DNA of 64,000 bases from positions 131,344 through 195,343 of the forward strand of contig SJOL01009945.1 of NCBI GenBank assembly GCA_004794785.1, given 5' to 3'. Of the stretch, positions 1-11,659 are shown one piece after another. Under the pieces are notes generated by a model that searched no databases, was not told the origin of the DNA, and was given only the letters and a program-made list of their open reading frames with translations. This stretch comes from Opisthorchis felineus. Its lineage: Eukaryota; Platyhelminthes; Trematoda; Opisthorchiida; Opisthorchiidae. Position 1 is the first letter of the stretch, and the number at the start of each line of letters is the position of its first letter. The position numbers and the translations under genes were made by a program.

Positions 1-3000
1 ACTAAACAGATTTAAATGACGATATTGGACTCTACAACATCTGGGTTCTTTGAACTCCGATAAAAATAGATTGTAAATCGAATAACACTACACTAACCTC
101 TTGGCACAAAGGCTGGTCGTAAGGAAAAATATAGAATCGGTCCATATACGACAGTCGATTTTATGAAGAAGGCAACCAGACGCACTGAGACGGACCAAGC
201 ATTTGCTTTGAATGATCCTGTATAGCCTTGTGGTCTGTTGCTCATTCTGTCAAAAAGCCAAAAAGCACGTTGCCACAGCTATGCATTTATCACGCGATGT
301 AACCGATTCCCCGGCGAACTCTGGAGTGAGCCGTTTTGGAAACTGCTCATTCTCAAGGGAAATCACGTGAAAAAAGTGTTACATAATAGTGTTTAGTGGC
401 ACATTTACCCGCAAACAACATAGTAGAAACATATACGTTCTTTCTAGTTGGCCCGCAGCTGTAAGAACTCCGCCTGAAAAGTAAGCCAATAATTATTAAG
501 CTGAACAAGACATGTGGGCCACGTCACACTGATCCACCCATACTTCAACGTGATTCAACACGCTCCTACTCAGCGAATTGACAGTGGAATACTGTCTGAC
601 TAGATTCATCTAGCCAGCTGAAATCACACATCGTAATCTTTATTTGTTTTCAATCATAACACGCCTGGCGAAAGGGATGGCATTGAGAGCGAGTGATCAA
701 TGTGCGTTCAACAAAATGGAGTAGGGAGATGACTAACAATACTCAAGTGGTTTCCACACAGTCACAAAAACACTGACATAGTGAACCACGCAAAACCTCC
801 TAATATGGAAGTGTGACGTGCAAACAGCCATTCGAATCGCTCATTTGAAGACCAGTGGTCTGTCTGTGGGGTCTGCGTCTACGGTATTTTGTGGGGGGAT
901 TTCAGTTGTACTAGAAGCACATGATGTTCTCATTTTCGCCATTCGTTAAATCACCTATTACGTTGTATCAGGTAGGATAGAACCCAAGTCTCATCAAAGT
1001 GGTAGTATTTATAGCCGTTCCACTGCTTAAACTATGATTATATTGGTCAATGAGCAGCTGTTTCATTGTGATACGACTCACGACTTGGGTGTCTTCCCAT
1101 TTCCAACCAACTTTCGGCTAGCCGTAGTTCACTTTCATTTTCCGACTATCCAAGTCGGAAATAAAACCCAGATGTTTTGGGAAAAACTGTTGATAAAAGA
1201 ATTCCTAAGTACCGCATATCATGGGAAATGTGTGGTGGAAAAATTATTCATACTAATGAGGTAGCATTACATACAAAATCCTCTATTCACTCCAGGTTAT
1301 TGCTACCTTCCACAAAATCTCCGAGGCTAGCAGAAGTGAACTTCAGTTTGTCGCAAAAATGGTAGCTGCCCAACCAAAACACTTCCGCAGCCAAGCGATT
1401 TCCTTTTCTATGGTTAAAAATATGGTAACGGGCAGTCGAACTGCAGAGTTTCACCGTAATTATTATGCATGTAGCTCTGTCCATCAACGGACGACCAAAG
1501 GTCTCAAGTCATTGGATCTCAAATGCTTATGAAAATCCGCTCTAGCAAGTTCAGAATTTGCTAATGTAGGCCTTGGACTAGCCAGCCAAAACAGTTACAG
1601 TCCCAATTCCTGACAAATAAAATGAGATGGCTTTGACTTGCGGCCCACGCCAGCACAATCTAACACGTTCGATTTATTATTTTACCCTCCTCTTAGCTAA
1701 TTAACTTGCGACAGGTGTGACGCACGTCAAAGTTTCTAGCTGATAGTGCCTACAAAAAATGTGAAACCGATTACTCGGGCCGTTGTTCGGGAGTGCCTCT
1801 GTACTAGTCAGTGTATGGACAGTGTTATTAGCATCTCGTTCAGGCTTTCAGAGGTACATCTGATAGATGATAAAATGATCCATCTTCCATACGGCAGATA
1901 AAACTGGATTTTGAGCAAGAAAAAGAACTCATTCGTGTGGAACAAAACCGATGACATGCAATAATTAAAGTATTCTGTTTTACCACAAAAGGATGTGCAT
2001 GATGGCAAAGTTTTGGTACAGACTGACCGATCGCCATATGGAACGAGGCTTAATGAAGGCTCGTGAGTGACAACTAAGCAATTCCGAATTTCCTATATGC
2101 GTAAACATCCCAAAATCAATAAGTACTCACACAGACTTCCCAAAGAGTTCGGTGGGGAGATTTTATTCCTCACATGGATCACAGTGGTCACCCTTTAAGA
2201 AGAATGCATTCGTCATAAAGTGTGGGAACTATTGGTTTTCTGAACCTCACCAGTAATACATGACGTTCCACAACAAAAAACTAATTCTCAGATGGTCACT
2301 CCAGAGAATGACAGGTATTTTATTCTCACTACACAAATAAAATCCATTTATTGCGCAACGCACATTTCCTAACGGTGGGCGTGTTTGTAGTCCATCGTTC
2401 ACAGCACTGACGAGTAACTCCAACCTAGCTCTGAATACTCCACACGACAAAGTTAATAAGGACTGAAGCGAGTAAATTTTTACAGCCTGAAACCAAATTG
2501 ATCTACCGTATGGCGTATCGCGATTGCAAAGGCATTGGTGTTTATCAGACAACCCGAACCTATTGTCTTGCCACCTCTGACACTTCCCAGAATATCCAAA
2601 AATAACTGGAAATAACTTGTATTTTAATATTTCTAAAAGCCCCGCTGGCCAACAGCAATTTATTTGGAAGGGATTGCTTTGATCCATCAGACGAATGATT
2701 CTGAAAAATTCTGCCGCGACACAATAAGCTAATCGTTGCCTTTCCTTCGGAATGCTGCAGTGGTTTTCACAACCTGAATTGACAACCGCAACGTCGGTCG
2801 TTTGTTTGACCCAGCGTTGAATTACAAGCGCACAGACGTGTATGTTCGAAATGAGTATTGATTTGAAATGTCTGTAAAGTGACTACTCATGTGAGTTTTC
2901 TTGCGACGTACTTTTTAGACGAAGAGAAGTTTGAATATTTACTGCTGTGAGCATGATAGATATTTAAATTCACAGTGGGACTGACTGGTCCTACACAAGC

Positions 3001-3240
3001 GTATTCAAACCAGTATGGGCTATACCTACAAACCTCAAAAACATGTAAGCTGATTGGGTAGAAACCACTCAAGCACAATCCTCATACTCAGTGTAGTCAG
3101 ATTATGCAGATGGCACAGTGACGACTCCTTGCGGATAGTGAGTGTCGGAAGCACAAAGAAGTAAACTCGATAGGAAACAACCACCGATTTTGGTGTCCGT
3201 GGCTGGAATCGCGTAGGCATACTGATGATGCGTTCGAATA
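1..3240. other. No recognisable gene
   Basis: Open frames here are short and of low-complexity composition. The longest, 146 codons on the - strand at 2247-2687, has no motif I recognise and no convincing splice or start context. I see no copy of the repeat families found elsewhere in the window. Confidence 0.5.
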
Positions 3241-3267
3241 AGTATGAAACTGGTTTTAGCGGTTCAT

Positions 3268-3303
3268 ATAAATATATCATATATATATATATAATATATA
3301 TCA
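3268..3303. repeat. AT-rich microsatellite
   Basis: Interrupted (AT)n run. Simple-sequence repeat without other features. Confidence 0.8.
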
Positions 3304-3477
3304 TGTGCGTAAGTGTTCCTCTGTGAATAGATCACCTTTCAGGAAATAATCTGTATTTTGCGTCCTTTTGGGCAGTTATTTCAGTGAACAGTGGACGTAT
3401 ACCAAGAGAATGTAAGGATTATTTCTTTTCGATTTCATACGTAAATCAGGCACTACTTAGCATGACACTTTAACATG

Positions 3478-3590
3478 GAGTTAGTGAAATCTTTTTAATA
3501 GCACTATACCTGATCCAATCTTCTTGGGGCTGTCTACGTATGTGGAGTCCCCTGATTTTCATAAACTTTATCTTTGTCCTGAACACGAAA
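3478..3590 (-). repeat. Decayed hammerhead-repeat fragment
   Basis: Read on the - strand it keeps the order of the family: a degenerate GAACATAAGGTT-type stem strand, then the CCCCAAGAAG loop of stem II. The CUGAUGAG box is disrupted, so it should not be catalytic. Confidence 0.5.
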
Positions 3591-4261
3591 AGTATATGCA
3601 AACGACAAAAACAATGAATTTTAGATTAAGTTGGCGGTAATGGGGCAGATTCAAACGAATCCGTTGTTTACGATATTCTTCAAAAGCATATACATGCCTC
3701 ATGTGTTAGGTGGCACAATATTCATAATAATTGACAGATCATTCTACGTGCAAGATTCCTGAAAACAATTAGACAGTGCACTACCAATGTAGTTTTTACT
3801 CATTCATCTGTCAAGCCAGACACCAAGGCTTTTAGCAAGCTGCTGATCTATTTATACATTCAAAACGTGATTCAGGCTTGCACATTTGTAAGATATCGAT
3901 CATCAGAAAGTTACACCATCTGACTTGTCTTCTTAGACCAATTGGTGCTTGTTCCGAAATTAGAGTAGAACTCAAGAGCCCAAATTGCCCTTTTCGTTTT
4001 AAACCCTAGAAACAGGAGCGCATTGCTGAGGTCCATAAGAGTCGTCCTTTTCAAATGCAAAAATAGCTAAGTGAGTAATGCAGCGAGAAGGAATTCGCTT
4101 CGCATTCAGTCAGAAGTGACATCGCCGTTTGGTATTCAGGTTGGTCAAAAAATTGGGAGTCTTGTGTATGAGTATGTATCTCCGGAGAAACAGGCGCATT
4201 CCATACATAAAACAATCCGTCATAAGTGCTTTGATGAATAAAAGCAAGGGTCTTTCGGGAA

Positions 4262-4545
4262 CTTATTTGCATAACAATTTGATCTTAACAGGATACTCAA
4301 GTGAATCCCAGCCGAATCTCTAGTCTACTATGTCCTTCAATTGCATATACTGCAAAAACGCCGCCTCATATTTCATTTGGCATGATTTTTAAGATAACAC
4401 AGCATAGTTTCCTGGTTGAAAGTACTTACAAGTTTGCCTAAAAGTCTTCTACAGTCCTCGAAAGGTGTTGGATTTCTTCGGGCTCATCAGGTAGGCACAG
4501 TCCCGAGTTTTCACTAAACTTATGTTCCGCCTGAACTAGATGCAA
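4262..4545 (-). repeat. Hammerhead-repeat copy, nearly full unit
   Basis: On the - strand the family order is preserved: stem-I strand, CTGATGAG at about 4480, a changed stem II, then the tail block with AACATGAGGCGG-like and CATTTGCAAAT-like segments. The region after the CTGATGAG box (CCCGAAGAAATCC) no longer forms a clean stem II, so this is an old copy. Confidence 0.6.
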
Positions 4546-5169
4546 TCTGTGAAATACAGCCTAACGACAACAGTGGAATTTTGTCATGCAAACTATACCA
4601 TCAACCTGGATACAACGGACGACACATGTGGACTACGGACAATCCTTCTATTTTATGCTCAGCTTTTCCTCAAACCGTATGGAAGCATTATGATGGTTTC
4701 CAACGAAGAGCGGTTTAAGATCACATTAGAAAACAGGATTTCACGCGTAGAGCTCTCAGTACTTTGTGGAGCTAGCCTCTAAATTTCTCCTTGAATACCT
4801 GCTCCAATAGTCGACATCATTACATGTTCTGATTTCTCTACGGCGCTGGATGTGCACTTTGATCACGAGGAAGCTCCTTCCGTAAAAACTATTTATTTTG
4901 ACCGTATTCGTACTATCTAGATGTTTTGTTTCAAAAGATGGCTATACCTTTCACCTTCCCGAATTTACATTTCGTCTTTCCTAGTCACCGTCTAAAAATT
5001 TTCGGTCGCTTTTCCAATCAGAGTTGGGTCGAAAAAATACTTTGGTATCTTGAATATCATTCTAAGTGAAAGCTGGTGTGGCCTTTGCAAGATCATTTTA
5101 AGCAAAGGAACAGCTAATATTCACTTGCGTTTATCTTTATCGCCAATTTGATTTACAGGTTTAACTCTA

Positions 5170-5275
5170 GTTACGTACATTTTAGTGTTCAAGTTGAAAC
5201 TAAGGCCTACTTGATTGGTCCCAAGAAAGGCGAAACCACCGGTGGACTGTTGAAGAGCTTTCACCAGTTTTGAAA
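5170..5275 (+). repeat. Decayed hammerhead-repeat fragment
   Basis: Contains GCCTACTTGATTGG-TCCCAAGAAAGGCGAAACC, matching the core of the family with changes in the CUGAUGA box and an insertion in stem III. Predicted inactive. Confidence 0.55.
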
Positions 5276-5744
5276 AGTGGCGCTGGGTCCAGGGAAGCAC
5301 GTCTTGTCTGCGCTCGACTAACAAATGACGATCAGACAAGTTGAGGAAATTCTAAACAGGGAAATTCCCTTTGTGAAGTGCCAAAAAGCGGGTGTGACTG
5401 AAATCATTACCCTGGACAAGCGATGATACACAAAAGGAAGCCCAAGTCTCAATAAGTAAGAAACTTCAGACAAACCGTACTACATCGACGTTGACTTCTG
5501 TTGCTTGCGACTGAATAATAGGCAGTAAGTATTGTATTCTCATCAGTTCTCAAATGCGTCAAAACCGGGAGTACCGTTTGGGGGAAGCCAATGCATATCA
5601 TCTCGGCTTGATCAAGTCGAACCGACACAATTGTACTGAGAAAGCAAGCTCGCGTCGTTAATTCTGTCCGAATTTCCTTATGCGCACAATAAAAAATCTT
5701 GTTAAACCGAAACAACACATGAGTACCGTGTTCCCCCAGCAAAA

Positions 5745-6185
5745 TGCACCGCGATATCTAAAAAATCGCACTGATTGAAACATAGGAAGTTCTTTGTGCA
5801 GCACACAAAGTTGAAAGTTTTCATAAACAGGAGATTCAGCTGCGTTTCAGGTGGGTCTCTCGTGAAAACCAAATACAGATGAGGGTATATCGACTTTTGT
5901 GCAATTCAAGTTGAAGTAGGACATAAGGTTGACGAAAACTCTGAGAGTACGCTTATCTGATGAGCCCCAAGAAGAGCGAAACCGGTCGTGGGCTGTCGGA
6001 CAGTATTCAGCAATCTTTTGGCAGTTTCCTTCGATATCTTGAATACTGTGAGAACCGAAACACGATGCAGTCTTCGTGCAATGCATTCGGTTGAAGCATG
6101 TCATACATAAGAGATTAATCTTTAATTCTAGTGAGTCTCCCGTGAAAACAAATTGGTGTAAAAATGAGTGAGCTTGTCGGCTGTC
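5745..6185 (+). repeat. Hammerhead-repeat copy, one full unit plus flanks
   Basis: The tail block of one unit (5752-5870, with GCGATATCT, AACATAGG, ACAGGAGATTCAGC) is followed by the ribozyme region and then the tail of the next unit (6030-6180). The copy therefore carries parts of two units in head-to-tail order, as expected for a fragment of a tandem array or a dimeric insertion. A 139-codon open frame on the - strand across it is a by-product of the repeat, not a gene. Confidence 0.65.
5925..6020 (+). ncRNA. Hammerhead ribozyme, near-intact core
   Basis: CTGATGAG at 5957-5964, stem II GCCC-CAAGAA-GAGC, GAAA, then ACCGGT and C as possible cleavage position, then GTGGGCTGTC as the 3' strand of stem I. 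One stem II pair is changed relative to the best copy (15254-15343). Type I topology, with the open ends in stem I. Confidence 0.6.
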
Positions 6186-6269
6186 TAAAATTTCCTTCGT
6201 AATCAGACGTTTGTGGGACAGGGGATCAAGAGAAAAACCCATGATAAAACCTACTGAACCAACCAAAAA

Positions 6270-7425
6270 TTTACTAAACCTAAGGAAAGGGAAAGGTCAG
6301 AAATTGTGTTAGTAACTACGTTTTTTCATCCGGCTTCATTCTGGAGCGCTGGGAGCATTTCCCCGCCCAATCGCATTCAACAACAGAAACAAATAAGATG
6401 GTCTTTCGCCCTCAATTTTCACCCTTTCAATGGAAGCTTTTTGGCCTTCATTCTGACCATTGGTAGCAGATTTCGTGCACAAAACCCGCACACTTTAGAT
6501 CATCGACATTGCCGCCAGGGAAGCGAAAATTGACTATTCTTAACTCCATGTTCATCCAGAAAGTTTTGACATGCCTTTGCATGTCGAAACTCACATCGCC
6601 ATATGAATGTTAGGTCGCATGGTTAAAATGCGTGGGTGAACAAAGATCAATAACTTCGCAGTGATTTATTTCACTCGTTTTGTGGGCCTTTCCGCTCGAA
6701 CAAGATCCACAGATTAGACAGCGTGATTGTATTCCATCTGAATGACGGCTACCTATAGTGACAAAACCGTAGTACAAAACTACAGACGAGTTAATACTGT
6801 GAGTCATGTTTACTAATCACGCCCCTCCTTACCTTTCAACATGCTTACTTATATCATCGTCATTGTCCTTACTACAACTCCATCGTCAGTCGAACAACCT
6901 GACAGGAAACAGAATGCTATAACATCGGTTTGCCATCAGATTTGGCAGCGTTTCCTGTCCAACACATGATGAATCATGCTGGCCTTGTTCATCGTGGAGA
7001 TCTGACAGACTTTTTGTAACTTGCTCCAGTCTTTTTGTCACGTACGACTTTTCTTCCATATTTTGGCTTGCGTTATTTATGGAAACCAAATTCTGGTAAT
7101 CAACTAACTATTCTTCAAAACTTGTGGTAGACTTCTATTCTCCAAAGCCAATAATACCTCGCCCACTGCCTAGTGTATTTAAAAAGTGACGAGACACCCT
7201 CTCGAGATGCTATTTCGTTCTATGCTTGAAGCGCACGCACAAGATGTTAATTTGTCTGTTTTAAAAGATAAACCTCGCAAGCCCAAAAATGTAAAAATGT
7301 ACGAATTTACTTCTCTATCGGTACAACCCAGGTGAGAGAGGATACCTGGTCTAGAATCAATCTAGTCTATTGCCATTGTTGGTCTATTTGCTGTTTTAAT
7401 TTACCCAGTCGATAGTTTGTTCTAC
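6270..7425. other. No recognisable gene
   Basis: Only short open frames without splice context or motifs. No repeat family recognised. Confidence 0.5.
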
Positions 7426-7429
7426 CAGT

Positions 7430-7565
7430 GAAGCCAATCTACACTGAAACCCAACAAGCAATGTAGAGCTGTTTCATTCTTATTGGAATTCCTCAGCAGT
7501 GTGCACAGAGTTTTGAACCCGCAATCTTCCGTCCATTGATTGGACACTTAACCTTTTGGTCACCT
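7430..7565 (-). repeat. tRNA-like SINE, family C
   Basis: On the - strand: a GGTGACCAAAAGGTTAAGTG head resembling a pol III A box, then a B-box-like GCGGGTTCAAAACTC, then AATGAAACAGCTCTACATTG. The same order recurs at 14160-14315. The head does not fold into a full tRNA, so it is a SINE rather than a tRNA gene. Confidence 0.5.
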
Positions 7566-7599
7566 TTGGCTGATTAGCATTGTGATCAGCTCTCACCCG

Positions 7600-9940
7600 G
7601 TTTCATCCTTTTGATGCCAAATTGAGGGGAGGCTATGCTAGAAAGGAGAAAAGAACTGAGTCAGAAGGGTTGCCTTTCAACTTTTGGCTTCCAAATGAAA
7701 GAAAGATGCATTTACTCGTTGTGTCAAAGCCTATCCGCACTTTGAGGAAGAACTGAAAACTCTGTTAACCATGTTCATAACCGAATTAACTTGACACTCC
7801 ACAGCAGAAGAATTTTCAGCTGCAATTTTAGAGAATTGTACATAAATAGGCATGGAAAATTCATCTAAGGACCTTTGGTTAAATTGTTATGACACGCTGA
7901 CGCTTTTGAGAGTTCATTATCTGTACTGGCATCAGTAAATTGCAAGTGGCAAAAATTCGTCTTCCTGTTGTATCCTTAGTGCAAGGAAAGTGGTTCAATC
8001 TGGTAGTGAGTTCGACACCTTGATGTCGGTGAAAGTCAGACAGAATACTACCGGTGAGTGACCATGCAGAAGTCTGTTGCAAACCATCGACCTCCCAAAT
8101 ATGCTGGCATACTAGTGAGCACTGGCACCTGATATTTGATTATTAAGATGATGCTGTCGTCGTCCGTCAGTTCCTTCAGGTCTGGCCCTGTCTCTCGCTA
8201 ATCATAGTACCGTCAAGTGTCCTGCAGAACACTCAGTAGTGGAACATCAAGACGGTAAAGCACAACCCGGCATTGTCCATGCGGTTAGCCTTATTGGCTT
8301 CCCTGAAACGGCAGTATGCTGAACAGGCACTGGCTGGTAGTTGCTTCAAAACTACCTCAGTTCCAGCTGCTTGAGTTAAGCACGTAAACCGGTGAGTGTG
8401 CTGATGTCCCACAAGATCAATCCTACCAAGGCATGTGTGTCTGAACGTTGCGCACATGCCCACATGGTCGCCGCTGCACTGGAAGGACGGAACACCAACT
8501 TAGTGAATCAGTAGTTGTGCAGGACCAAGATGCACCGTGTTTCTCAAGATCGCATAAACATCCCTCCCCTAGATCTCTCTCTCGACTGCCAGGTCTTTGC
8601 ATGTTTCCAAGTTGAAGTAAACGTTTTTCAAACGTGCCTGAAGGCTATCCGAGCAACGGAATTTTGGATGCCCCCGTTTTTCGGCAAACCGTAGACCTGT
8701 GGTTTTTGGATGTTTCGGAGTTACGGCAGATAAGTTAGCCGTCACAGTTAATTTTACATCAGATAGAATCCACTTTCTTTGGTGTTTTTTACTTCAAAGA
8801 ACTTTAGTGATCGGGATTCCATTTAATCAGAAAAAAGATATTAAGTGGATCTCGTAAGCAATATCGATCAGTTACCAGAACATACCGTCTGCACAGCATC
8901 ATGGCCTTTTTGAGGTAAACCGGTGAAGACAAAATAGATGTCCGATACATTGCGAACGTTTGTTAGTTGTGGCCAAAAAAACAAGACTGCTCAAGGCGTA
9001 TTTCTAAAATTGGTCAGTTGCTTTGCTGTTCGTACGTTCAGCTCACTGTCGACTGTTGTATCTGTGGATAGAGTACTGGAAATGCTACGCGAGTCGCATG
9101 TTTCACTATCTTATTAACGTTCAGATGAATAGTTAGTTCTCTACGGCAACTATTGATAGTGCGAGGGGGTTTTGTAATTTTCAATTGGGTTTACGTCCTG
9201 CAGGTGCAGTCAGTATATGATCAAAAGCCAAGAAGCTCCGTACAGCTGTTACATCCTTATTGGCAATCATCTGTAGTGCACATGTCACCCAGCTCCAGGA
9301 TGTCCCTAGCCCGCGACATCCCGGCTACCAGTTCGAACACCTGGGCGTTCGGCCACGAACGGAAGCCACAAAACGTGACCATACGAGTTGACTGGCTCCT
9401 GAAGTGATGACATATCAGACGGAAGTTTCACTTACATCTTGCGAAATTATTCGCCCTATGAGTTATTCATAGACAGTTTATAGTATGAGGAGATTTGAGA
9501 ATTTTCAACCTAGATTTCATCCTCAATTCTTTACGTTGACCATGGACTATAAAACGCAAGCGAGTTGAATACACACATGTAGGCCAAGTGAGATGTCACC
9601 AAACGAATAGCAGTTGTGAATCAATTGCAATGATTCTTTCGAACTTCGGTTTTCATTGCAAAGTTTTCAGTGAAAGATGAAAACTAACCGGTTAGAAGCA
9701 ATTAGACGCGGAAGCAAATGTCTCATATGCACAGGGTTTCTGAAAAGTGAACATTCTCAAGCTTACTCCAGAACTTTTCTGGACGTTCTTTAGACATTCA
9801 ACAACAATGAACGAACACTGCAAAGTGGTTTCACAATTTCCGTACTAATCTCCGCCTTCCATCAGATGCAGCGGCAGAGATTGGACACCGGACCGGACGC
9901 TACTCGCATCCTTCATCAGTATCATACACCTTTACATTAG
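7600..9940. other. No recognisable gene
   Basis: Several open frames of 66-84 codons occur on both strands (for example 7879-8082 -, 8233-8463 -, 9153-9407 +). None shows a known motif. The 9153-9407 frame does contain a TTACGTCCTGCAG acceptor-like site at 9191-9203, but no partner exon was found. Confidence 0.4.
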
Positions 9941-9944
9941 CAGC

Positions 9945-10040
9945 CGAGATGCTGCTGGTTCGAGACTTCCCGCAGTTTCGTCGGTTTCGAACCGCTGGTT
10001 GGGATGAAACAGCCCTACAGTACGCCTCAGATTTTCACCC
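9945..10040 (+). repeat. Possible family C SINE fragment
   Basis: Has a CTGGTTCGAGACTTCC segment and then ATGAAACAGCCCTACAGTAC, resembling the 3' half of family C at 14215-14265. Divergent, so the assignment is tentative. Confidence 0.3.
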
Positions 10041-10682
10041 ATGATAGGACTAAATCTCAACTGAAAATTACCAGATCTTCCCACACTATCAACACATCGA
10101 AAAAAAACTTGATAACCTGTCATGAATTCCAATCAAAGTTTCCGTCAGACAATGCAATAGCAAAACACAACTTAATTGTGTTGTTCCGATGGATCAATTG
10201 CAGGGATCATCAACGATTAAACTCTGTCAGAAAATCTCGCTCCATCAATCACTGCAGTGAATTTGCACACCTTGTGTCTGCGGCTTCCCTGCTCTTTTGG
10301 TCAATGCACGTTTATAGGTAAGTCGTAGTTTGAGCTGGGAGACATCTATTATGCAAGAGAAAAACAAAATAATCAATGGATGAATATTCTGAGAAAGTAA
10401 GCAAGCATCATGTGGCTCTAAACGTTTGAGCGCACACAAATCCAGTTCTGATAGGCTTGAGGAAAATCTTTGGTCGTAGCTTATAAACAAAGGGAGCTGA
10501 ACGACTAACTAAATCTCTAAGCAGACAACCGGTTAGATTACTAAAAGCAGCATAAGATAAGACTGGTTGATATACCTATACGTTTGATGAGGTCTCGTGG
10601 GCAACTCAGTTCCGGTTGCACTTTATCTGAGCCCTATCAAAAAGACCAGTCTGAGGCATATACTGTGCAACTTCTCTCTCAG

Positions 10683-10807
10683 AACAGAGGTAACCTTTCG
10701 ACAGCTCCGTTTGTTCGAGGTGCACTCGGGTGTTTGTGACCTGGTGGCTGATATCAACCATGTTTCTGCTTTGTACGTCAACTTGTCCAACCTACCCCCA
10801 CGTGCAG
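10683..10807 (+). CDS. Possible isolated exon
   Basis: A 41-codon open segment lies between a good acceptor (CTTCTCTCTCAG before 10683) and a donor-like CAG|GTAGAA after 10807. Read in the open frame it enters in phase 2 and leaves in phase 1, and includes FEVHSGVCDLVADINHVSA. I found no phase-matched neighbour on either side, so it could be chance. Confidence 0.22.
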
Positions 10808-11519
10808 GTAGAAAGATTAGGTAGCCGTCGGCTGAACTCGGTAATCGTCTCCCTGCAAACTCACCGGGAATTTCAGATACCCTTTTTTATGTGTGACCTT
10901 AGTCGGGTTAGATACAGCTCATACTTTTGGGCTTCACTTGGATCTCTCGAATAAAAATGACAGGTATGAGAACAAAAAAGGCCAGTAATAGTATTACAGT
11001 TTTGAGTTGGTTTGTCCACAGATTTTGCAGACAGTGCTGGATCAGCGGCAGTCAGTGAATTCATGCTTTCACAAGTCCAAACACCGCCTGCTTCAAACCA
11101 CTTTTTCACGCAATTTCCCTACGCACCGCCTCCCTGGCATAATCGTGTTAAATAGATCGATCAGCTCATTACCAATACGGAACCCCATCGAGTACACCTT
11201 TCATATCTTGACATGGAGAGCATATGGAGGCTTTTCGGCCTTTCAAACGATTCAGATCATGAGAAAATGACATAAATCGAACTGAGTGTAGTTGGCTAAC
11301 CTGATAAATGCGTCTCAATGATAACTGTGTAAGAGTGAGCCCCGCTTTGTCACAAATGAACGGGCAGGTAGTCACCGTATTTGTACACACCGCACAATAA
11401 AATACATTTGGAAATACTGAATAAAAGAAAGTTTAGTTGCAGGTGGTTTTGGATTCGTAGAGTTGCTTTCGCACGAAATGTTTTTCTCATGTCCTATTGC
11501 AGTTTACCCGGTGAGTTCA

Positions 11520-11650
11520 CACTAGAGGGGGAAAGCACAGAACTTGAGTTTTGCTCTTATTTGAGCTCATTAGCAGTGCATATCATTGGCCGTGTCGGGG
11601 TTCAAATACCAAGCAACTGACTTAAGAGGCCACTGTGTTAACACTGCTCC
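11520..11650 (-). repeat. tRNA-like SINE, family B
   Basis: On the - strand: TTTGAACCCCGACACGGCCA (B-box-like), then GATATGCACTGCTAATGAGC and AATAAGAGCAAAACTC. The same string order occurs at 38500-38590 (-) and 38712-38825 (+). Confidence 0.5.
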
Positions 11651-11659
11651 ATCATAGCA

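Noticed and set aside
2247..2687. 146-codon open frame on the - strand
   Set aside because: No motif, no start or splice context, and a composition typical of chance frames.
5847..6266. 139-codon open frame on the - strand
   Set aside because: It lies entirely across a hammerhead-repeat copy and is antisense to the ribozyme; similar frames appear in other copies.
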